A stretch of DNA of 64,000 bases from Doris montereyensis (lineage: Eukaryota; Mollusca; Gastropoda; Nudibranchia; Dorididae). Positions within the stretch are counted from its first letter, which is position 1; every line of letters begins with the position of its first letter. The notes under the pieces are model-generated. The model made no database searches, had not been told where the DNA came from, and saw nothing but the letters and a program-made list of their open reading frames with translations. The position numbers and the translations under genes are program-made. Below are positions 56,241 through 64,000 of this stretch, one piece after another. The stretch is from contig JAXRKP010001172.1 in assembly GCA_037039925.1 (NCBI GenBank), positions 35,001 through 99,000 of the forward strand. The letters run 5' to 3'.

Positions 56241-57035
56241 CAGACATCCACTACAAACGTGTGAAATTGGGCGTTGATTGTTAAGTTACCAATACGATAT
56301 TACGGTATGTGTTGACATGGGGTGGTGTGCAGAAAGCAGACTCCTGCACTGTCATAGCCTTTGATTGACCATTTAACCTGTCAATCACAAGGATGGACCC
56401 ATGAGATGATCTAACGATTGACCATACATTCTTTCTCTCTCTCTCTCTCTTCCTCTCTCCCTAAAAAACAGTACATGATATATATGGGCGTGGCCAGGAA
56501 ATTCATACAAGAAGTAGGTGTGGTGTGTAGGGTCCTCACTTGGTATGCACACTACTTTGCAGGATCACATTTATAATATAGTTTGAAGAATACCATTCAC
56601 AGTGTGACTGACAAATTTGTGAGCAAACGACATGTTGACGCAGCAAGCAGTCAGAGCCGTGTTGTGTCATCACCATGATTTTTTCCGATATTGTATCATT
56701 ATGAGTGTGACTAAACACTAGTGGTACTAACTTTATCAAAGAGCGGCAGAGACCAGGATCAATGCGAGAACCGCACTTTTGGTATGACCACCCAAACAGA
56801 AATCACTAGTTATGTTATGATAATTAATATTCAATATCTGGAGATCTAGTCCCAGTCCTTTTCACACTATCACACTCTAAGTATGACTGAACACCAACAA
56901 ACTTTGAAGTTAAAAACTAGGAGCTTCATATAAATATCTAGATATATAGCTCTATCCCAGCACAGCTTTCAAATATTGCGGAAGTGACCCTATATCAAGA
57001 TCTAACCTTCCTGGTGAGGTGGGGAGGAATGCGAC
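56241..57035. other. Anonymous DNA
   Basis: No gene recognised. A short CT tract is at 56430-56460. Confidence 0.4.
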
Positions 57036-57420
57036 TAGGGGGTTGGGATGGTAGATGGTAGGCTAGACGGCCTATAGATTTAGGGACGTCTAGATGGTAG
57101 GTAATGCTTCCTCTACGTCTAAGCTGACACTGACAGAACCATGAGATCTGACACAGGAGGAACAACAAAATACATGTACATTGTACATAGATCTAGATAT
57201 ATTGTATCTAGTCTACAATATAATGATAATAGATGTGACTTGTCTTCGGGTTCTTTCACGATGACAGTATTGACAAGTCTACGCTTTGTCGGCTGTTTCG
57301 ATTTCATTCTATGCTTTCAATTCAGTCAAGAGTTCGATATCTCAAGTGTTGTAGCTTCAAAGATGAGTAGAAGAAAGAGTTGCCTCGGGAGTTTCTTACA
57401 AAGTGGAGGGGGGACGGAGA
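57036..57420 (+). mobile_element. Family G repeat, copy 1
   Basis: GGGTTGGGATGGTAG, GGGACGTCTAGATGGTAGGT, AATGCTTCCTCTACGTCTAA, GACACTGACAGAACCATGAG, ACGCTTTGTCGGCTGTTTCG, AAGATGAGTAGAAGAAAG, TTTCTTACAAAGTGGAGG, leading into GA repeats. Confidence 0.75.
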
Positions 57421-57503
57421 GAGAGACAGGGGCAGGTGAGAAGAGAGCCGGGGTGAGAGAGTCGAGGGGGTAAAGAAAGAGAGGGATAGAGAGTGAGACT
57501 AGT

Positions 57504-57535
<32 letters not shown>

Positions 57536-57546
57536 AATGGGAATAG

Positions 57547-57617
<71 letters not shown>

Positions 57618-57635
57618 TCACACACACACACACAC
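57420..57635 (+). repeat. (GA)n microsatellite
   Basis: GA run with GGGG and TAGA interruptions, ending in (CA)n at 57615-57636. Confidence 0.95.
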
Positions 57636-57659
57636 AGAGAAGGGGAGAGATTTGCCCCT

Positions 57660-58322
<663 letters not shown>

Positions 58323-58324
58323 AA

Positions 58325-59440
58325 CAATCATTAGAGTGGAATTCACCCCTATACACCAATTTCATCGACTTCGGGAACGCATTTGACAGCCTCCATATAG
58401 ATTTTCTTTGGAAACTCCTGCGACATTATGGAATACCTTTAAAACCTTTAAAACTTACAAGAATAATACAGAAATCATACGAAGACATGACTGCGAAAGT
58501 AGTACATACTGGAGAATCGCTGAATCCTTCAACATAAAGACGAGAATTCGCCAAGGCTGTCGCTTTTTGTCCCTTTCTGTTTATTTAAGCCTTCGACTTC
58601 CTGGTGAAAAAGCAACAGACAGGAGCGGAAAATGACATTCAAAATGGACTATGACAAAAAACAAGTTAACGACCTAGATTTCGTCGATGATATCGCTTTG
58701 CTTTCATACACGCACAAGCAAATGCAGGAGAAAACGGATGCCATTGAGACAATAGCATCATCTGTGGGACTCAGACTAAACTACAAGACAACCAAGACTC
58801 TTCGCAGCTGCAAAACCTGCAACGCTTTGCCAATACCCTAAAAGGAGAACCGCTGGAAAATATGGACACATTTTGCTACCTGGGTAGTATGATTAATGAC
58901 AAGGGAGTGTGGAAGAAGATGTCAAAACCAGGATACATAAGGCACGATATGCATTTTTAAGCCTTAACAAGGTATGGTGTAGCAAGAGTTTGCCAGAAAA
59001 AATCAAATAAAGGATATTCAACTCAAATTCCAAGTCAGTGCTAACATAATATGGCTCAGAAACATGGAGAATCACAAAAACTACCCTACAAAAAATACAA
59101 TCATTCATACATAGAAGTCTGAGGAGAATTGTCAAAATATTCTGGCCTGAAGTTGTCTCAAACATTAATCTATGGGAAAGATTTAAAACCAAAAGAAATG
59201 GAGATGGATAGGCCACATGCTTAGAAAGGACCCCAACACAATAACAAGGCAGAGCCTTACATGGAACCCACAGGGTAAAATATTGAGTGATCGGCCAAGG
59301 GCTACATGGAGAAGAGAACTGGAGGGAGAGATAAAGAAGACAGGGGGCAAACATGGAAACCTCTGGAGAGAAGTGATTGGAGATTACTGGTTGATGGCCT
59401 ATGCTTCCCAGCAAGCTGAAAAGCAAAAAAAGAAGAAAAA
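58325..59440 (+). mobile_element. SR2/RTE-like LINE, 3' part, decayed
   Basis: The RT frame opens NSPLYTNFIDFGNAFDSLHI at 58337, then FLWKLLRHYGIPLKPL, TRIRQGCRF (GVRQGC box), and NDLDFVDDIALLSYTHKQMQ (58654-58713; catalytic FVDD). Shifts near 58555 and 58840 break it. Later blocks YGSETWRITKTTLQKIQ, RSLRRIVKIFWPE and a final W.EVIGDYWLMAYASQQAEK are standard for SR2-like pol C-termini. 5' truncated against (GA)n; 3' runs into (GAA)n. Confidence 0.8.
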
Positions 59441-59583
59441 GGAGGAGGAGGAGAAGAAGAAGAAGAAGAAGAAGAAGAAGAAGAAGAAGAAGAAGAAGAA
59501 GAAGAAGAAGAAGAAGAAGAAGAAGAAGAAGAAGAAGAAGAAGAAGAAGAAGAAGAAGAAGAAGAAGAAGAAGAAGAAGAAGA
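59440..59583 (+). repeat. (GAA)n trinucleotide repeat at LINE 3' end
   Basis: About 45 GAA units right after the last LINE codons (QAEKQKKKK), which may have grown from the element's own A-rich tail. Confidence 0.95.
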
Positions 59584-59589
59584 ATGTAT

Positions 59590-59960
59590 ATATTATACTC
59601 ACAGTCAACACTCAAACAATGAGATGGAGCAAATTCACAATGCCAGCATAAAAAGAGGTGGAATTTAAATAACTTCTTGTATACATCTACCTCAATCATG
59701 GACAGCTGCCACTATTTATTTATACTAGAAACTAAGCTATTTCTAGAACCGGAAATTTCCACACGTTTCCAAACCTTTCAGCAAATTTCTATGCAATTAT
59801 CTCTCCTTCCACAGATATAACGAATCAATACCAGGACATACCAAAATGAGTACGTCACAAACTCAGTAGGGGGTTTACACGCACTAGAATTGATTACGTC
59901 ATAGGTCTAGTTTCACTAGGGAAATCCCTACAAACTATAAATTATCCTAAATTGGTTTAG
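59590..59960 (+). mobile_element. Partial copy of the 38330 LTR-like repeat
   Basis: TATTATACTCACAGTCAACA, AATGAGATGGAGCAAATTCA, CAATGCCAGCATAAA, CTAGAACCGGAAATTTCC, ATTGATTACGTCAT and ACTAGGGAAATC match 38440-38720 in order. Confidence 0.6.
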
Positions 59961-60400
59961 AGCAGGTGATCCTGGACACCAATGGCATCACGCCATCATG
60001 TGTGCTTTAACTTTAAATTTAAGGTAGAAGGCAATCCATGTCAGGACAGCCAATGGCCCAAGGATAGCCTCCTTAACTAAACAGTACATGTACGTTTGTA
60101 TCTTCAAACATCTTGATGAACCAAGAGACTGCAAGTGTCCTCTTCATAGACTTCTTGTCGGCGTTTAACACCATGCAGCTTCATCTTGTGATACAGAAAT
60201 GATTACCAAAGCTAAATGTGAACCGGCATCCCATTATTCTAATATCTTATGTTCGACCGTACTGTTAAAAGGACTCGCAGTACATTGGCTATAGCTTCTT
60301 CATAATATGATTGCCTTACTTGTGTAAGAGGCTTTCAAATTTGTTTTCAACAGTTTCGATTTTATTGACGATTTAATATCAACAATTTAGTGTTTTTCAA
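59961..60400. other. Anonymous DNA
   Basis: The stretch near 60135-60200 (DCKCPLHRLLVGV-like, FNTMQLHLV) may be a remnant of another RT (CFIDFSSAFNTMQLHL) but is too short to assert. Confidence 0.35.
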
Positions 60401-60403
60401 GAT

Positions 60404-60645
<242 letters not shown>

Positions 60646-60651
60646 TGAAAC

Positions 60652-60825
60652 CATTAGTTCCTGTTTGGGTTTGAGATTCTCTGCAGCTATTTGTAACTCG
60701 TTTCAAAGATATCATTTCCTTCTTCGATGGCATCTTCGTTTGATCCATAAGCTATTAATAATTTAATTTTCCTTCCTTTTGGTTTAATGTTTACCTCTAG
60801 TAGCCATGGGCTTATAAATTTCGCC
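60652..60825 (-). mobile_element. LINE endonuclease fragment (copy L9)
   Basis: Reverse complement matches 49260-49400 and 5815-5985 (GGTTTCAGG-side cut, AAACCCAAACAGGAACTAAT, CTTATGGATCAAACGAAGAT, AACCAAAAGG). It is bounded at its left by the TC microsatellite, as copy L3 is at 14431. Confidence 0.7.
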
Positions 60826-62350
60826 CTGTCCGACATAAGAGTGTTGAAGGATATAGATACGAAATCTCACACAAGCATGCAACCTACAAGAAATTAAGAG
60901 TTACAAGTCCAATCTGTGTATTACAATATGATAAACATTTAATGATTATCAATCCAATGATAAATGTTTATAAAAACAAAGCAATAATTAAAACAACAAC
61001 GAATCAATAATGCAAACAAAAGGTAAAACAATTCAATCAGTCTTACCTTGATACCAATGACATACACAGACCTGTCTTATCACTAAAGCAAATTAAAGTA
61101 AAACACATTAATCACTATAAATGTGTACAAATGGACTTGTTCTTGGTGTTCGCTGGTCGTTTTGATCGACACCACACCAGTCTGAAGAACATCAACGATT
61201 TCAGTGTAGATGATCATTTATGGTCTCACGTTCGACATTGACGACTACAACAACAACATTAGTCAATTGTCTTCAAATTGCATATACATAAAATATAATA
61301 ATTATTATTATATGCAATACCATTATAACGTATAGAGCTATTAAGGGAAACGCTATCTCCTTGTAATACTAATGATATATAATATCATTTATGGGAACTA
61401 ATGTAAGTAACCATTCATTCTTATTCATAGTTATCTACGTTCCCTTCCTGATAATGGTCTCAGTTAATATAGTAACAGTATAAGAATGAAACATAATACT
61501 TCACAATGAAAACACATAGAGATCCCATACAAGAAATTCGATATTAGAATAAACGTATTACATATCATGGCTTTAAACAATGCATCGTTCAAACTAAGGC
61601 AATCTTAAAAATGTACAATCCAAATGATTCACGATCTGTTCTATCAAGGTTCCTTATGATAGCGAAGTAATGTTATATAATAACTTACACCCCAATAGGG
61701 CTGTCAACACGAGATGAACTTAAGTCCGCTCGTTCCACCTTTGGATTTAAGTTAAGGCGACAACATTTTTTAGTGTTAATAAACTTAAAGTTTTCAATTC
61801 GAGATCTCTGTCTTCACAATGTATGATTGTGACCCTAGCTTCATCTTTGACATGCCAGCCACGCATGGACTATCTCTCACGAAGATGAATAGGATGAGTG
61901 AAGATTGAGAGGAAACTATGGGTATTTCTATTCATAGTCTTGCCCTACAATTTCATCATCCAGGAAGTCTTACGCCCATATATGATCACTACCATATTTG
62001 GTTCGAGTCTTTCCGATGACGTTTCGAGAAAGTTACTCGCAATAATAATATCTCCGGCAACTTTTCTACGCTACGATCACATCTTAACCTAGATTTACAA
62101 TCCTCTTTACATCAGTAGTAAAAATGCCAGAGATTGTTGTCAGAGAAAGGGGCCTGCAAGAAGAATGGAAACCCGTCTGAAGCGTCTTGTTTTGTGTTAT
62201 TTTCTTTTGATTTCTTTACTTGCATAATGTATTATTTGCCCCTTTAATGTTCAATCTTCTCTATTATTTACCGACCGATTTGCATAATATGTGTCCGTAT
62301 AAAAAAAAAGGTGCCAGGATTTTAAAAATGTATATTAAGGTCGTGTAGAA
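60826..62350. other. Anonymous AT-rich DNA
   Basis: No gene or known repeat recognised. A 64-codon plus frame at 61898-62092 has no identifiable content. Confidence 0.4.
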
Positions 62351-62352
62351 AA

Positions 62353-62695
62353 GTAAAGGTCCTTCAAGGCTGTTACAATCCATAGAGCCGGAGCTTATCC
62401 CAGTTTCAATAGCATGAAGTGGAACAGGTGATAATAATGATAACCACTTTCTGGAGTCTGGCCATGTTTGACGCTAGTCTTGATTCATTTGCACCTGGGT
62501 AGATGTTTGTGTTTTTTTCAAGGAACACAACGCTAGTAGCTTGTTATGATTCAAATCTGGATCCTCTGATCCCCATCCAGCAGTGTCGGCCACCCATGTT
62601 TTGTTTTTTTTAAAGGAACACAACGTCAAAAAAACGACCACGCTTGGTTATGATTCAACTGAAACTGGATCCGATGATCCCAGATCCAGCAGTAC
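62353..62695 (-). mobile_element. SINE S1 with duplicated head
   Basis: Tail (AAGGTCCTTCAAGGC, GAGCCGGAGCTTATCCCAGT), body (GATAATAATGATAACCACTT) and head (GGAACACAACG, GATTCAAATCTGGATCC, CCAGCAGTGTCGGCC) on the minus strand at 62353-62595. The head segment repeats at 62607-62695 (AAGGAACACAACGTCA, TTATGATTCAACTGAAACTG, GATCCAGCAGT). Confidence 0.7.
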
Positions 62696-62699
62696 AACA

Positions 62700-62897
62700 T
62701 TGTTCGGACAAAAACCGACACCAACAGGCCACATGTTAACCGACTTTAGCGTAAAGGCCCACATTGTTCAACCGACAAAACCGACACGCAATAAGGCTCC
62801 CACCGACAAAACCGACACCTGCCAAACACCGACAAAACGGACACCTGCCAATAAAGGCCCACATTGTTCCACACCGACAAAAACCGACAAGTGACAC
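62700..62897 (+). repeat. CCGACAAAACCGACAC minisatellite
   Basis: ACCGACAAAACCGACACC-type units recur seven or so times, with AAAGGCCCACATTGTTC twice (62753, 62854). Unit length is irregular. Confidence 0.7.
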
Positions 62898-63149
62898 ACC
62901 TTTTTCCTATTAGCTCTAATTGGTCACACAAATGATGTTATTGTTCTAAATTTAGAAAAGAATACAAGATTAAAGGTCAGGTAGCTTCACGTGACCAATT
63001 GAGGGTAGTGGCGCGAAATTGCGGACCGATCTGCATTCTTTTGTGAAGATCAGCTGGCAGGAAGTCAGAAAAATGTAAACAAGCTGGGTTGCCATAGCGG
63101 AAAGAAAGTTGAACGTACAGAGCAAGATGGCCGCCGCTTAACGTGAACA

Positions 63150-63685
<536 letters not shown>

Positions 63686-63938
63686 TAGTGTGTGTGTGTG
63701 TGTGTCTCTGTGTGCGTCTCTGTCTCTGTGTCTCTGTCTGTCTGTCTGTCTGTCTCTCTTCTTAGCACTCCCCCTGTCTCTGAGTGGAAATGTGGAACCA
63801 AATTTACTGTTTCCTAAATCTACTCTGTCTCCTTAACAGACACTCCTCGTTTTCTCTTAGTGGAAAGGGAACCAAATCCACTTTGTGCCCTTACCACTTC
63901 TCCTTCCCTCTCTTGAAAAGGGGAAAGGGAACCAAATC

Positions 63939-64000
<62 letters not shown>
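63686..64000 (+). repeat. GT/TCTG microsatellite, TTTGTGCCC-type duplicate, terminal (CT)n
   Basis: (GT)n with (TCTG)n to 63760, then three related blocks with GTGGAAA(T/G)G, GGAACCAAAT and ACTCC (63785, 63862, 63915), then CT to the end of the window. Confidence 0.75.

Noticed and set aside
59217..59651. Poly-Lys/Arg/Leu/Phe frames
   Set aside because: Translations of (GAA)n at the 3' end of a LINE.

Overview
The window looks like nuclear DNA of an invertebrate animal, most likely a lophotrochozoan and perhaps a gastropod mollusc. The evidence is intron-split C2H2 zinc-finger genes, several clades of non-LTR retrotransposon (an endonuclease/RT type, an SR2/RTE-like type, an RNase H-bearing I-like type and a CR1/L2-like type), two tRNA-derived SINE families, TIR transposons, a Helitron scrap, very long (CT)n/(GA)n tracts, and a recurrent TAGATC word. 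The species assignment is inference; no bacterial or organellar gene is seen.

Genes. Three related copies of one gene module are present. Copy A (+ strand) has N-terminal coding sequence at 7787-8774 and a zinc-finger exon at 24159-26047 (15 tandem fingers). Copy B (+) has a decayed N-terminal part at about 36800-38259 and a finger exon at 45147-47263 (18 tandem fingers). Copy C (-) at 54855-55469 has the same N-terminal region, but an intact 204-codon frame ends in a different Cys-rich tail resembling the zinc ribbon of piggyBac transposases. A degenerate finger fragment lies at 63150-63570. A and B carry 22-residue repeats containing VKTE (a SUMO-consensus-like core), 2 in A and about 9 in B. 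A and B finger exons each contain single-base frame breaks, so they are either decaying or affected by sequence errors.

Layout. 1-4250: AT-rich DNA with SINEs and a tail fragment of a retrotransposon. 4259-7265: a ~58 bp minisatellite split by a nearly end-to-end but internally deleted LINE (4629-6576). 7296-8774: foldback element and copy A N-terminus. 8775-24158: the presumed A intron, filled with LINEs (one split by a Helitron scrap), minisatellites of 42, 38, 40 and 15 bp, 650 bp of (CT)n, and a Tc1-like pseudogene. 24159-26047: A fingers. 26100-36500: SINEs, a pogo-like TIR element, LINE RT fragments, (TAG)n, (CT)n, duplicated unclassified DNA. 36540-47263: copy B with an LTR-like insertion and an I-like LINE in its intron. 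47264-54850: LINE 5' half, a TIR element inside a satellite, anonymous DNA. 54855-55740: copy C. 55780-64000: microsatellites, a (GA)n-linked repeat family, SR2-like LINE, SINEs, a finger pseudogene.

The most striking theme is that many tandem arrays here are internal amplifications of segments of mobile elements: two modules (69 bp and 42 bp) of one LINE 5' UTR, a 15 bp piece of a dispersed repeat, a 37 bp piece of a Tc1 transposase, probably 38/40 bp arrays beside a CR1-like LINE, and (TAG)n grown inside an RT reading frame. No complete autonomous mobile element and no undisputedly intact multi-exon gene was found.
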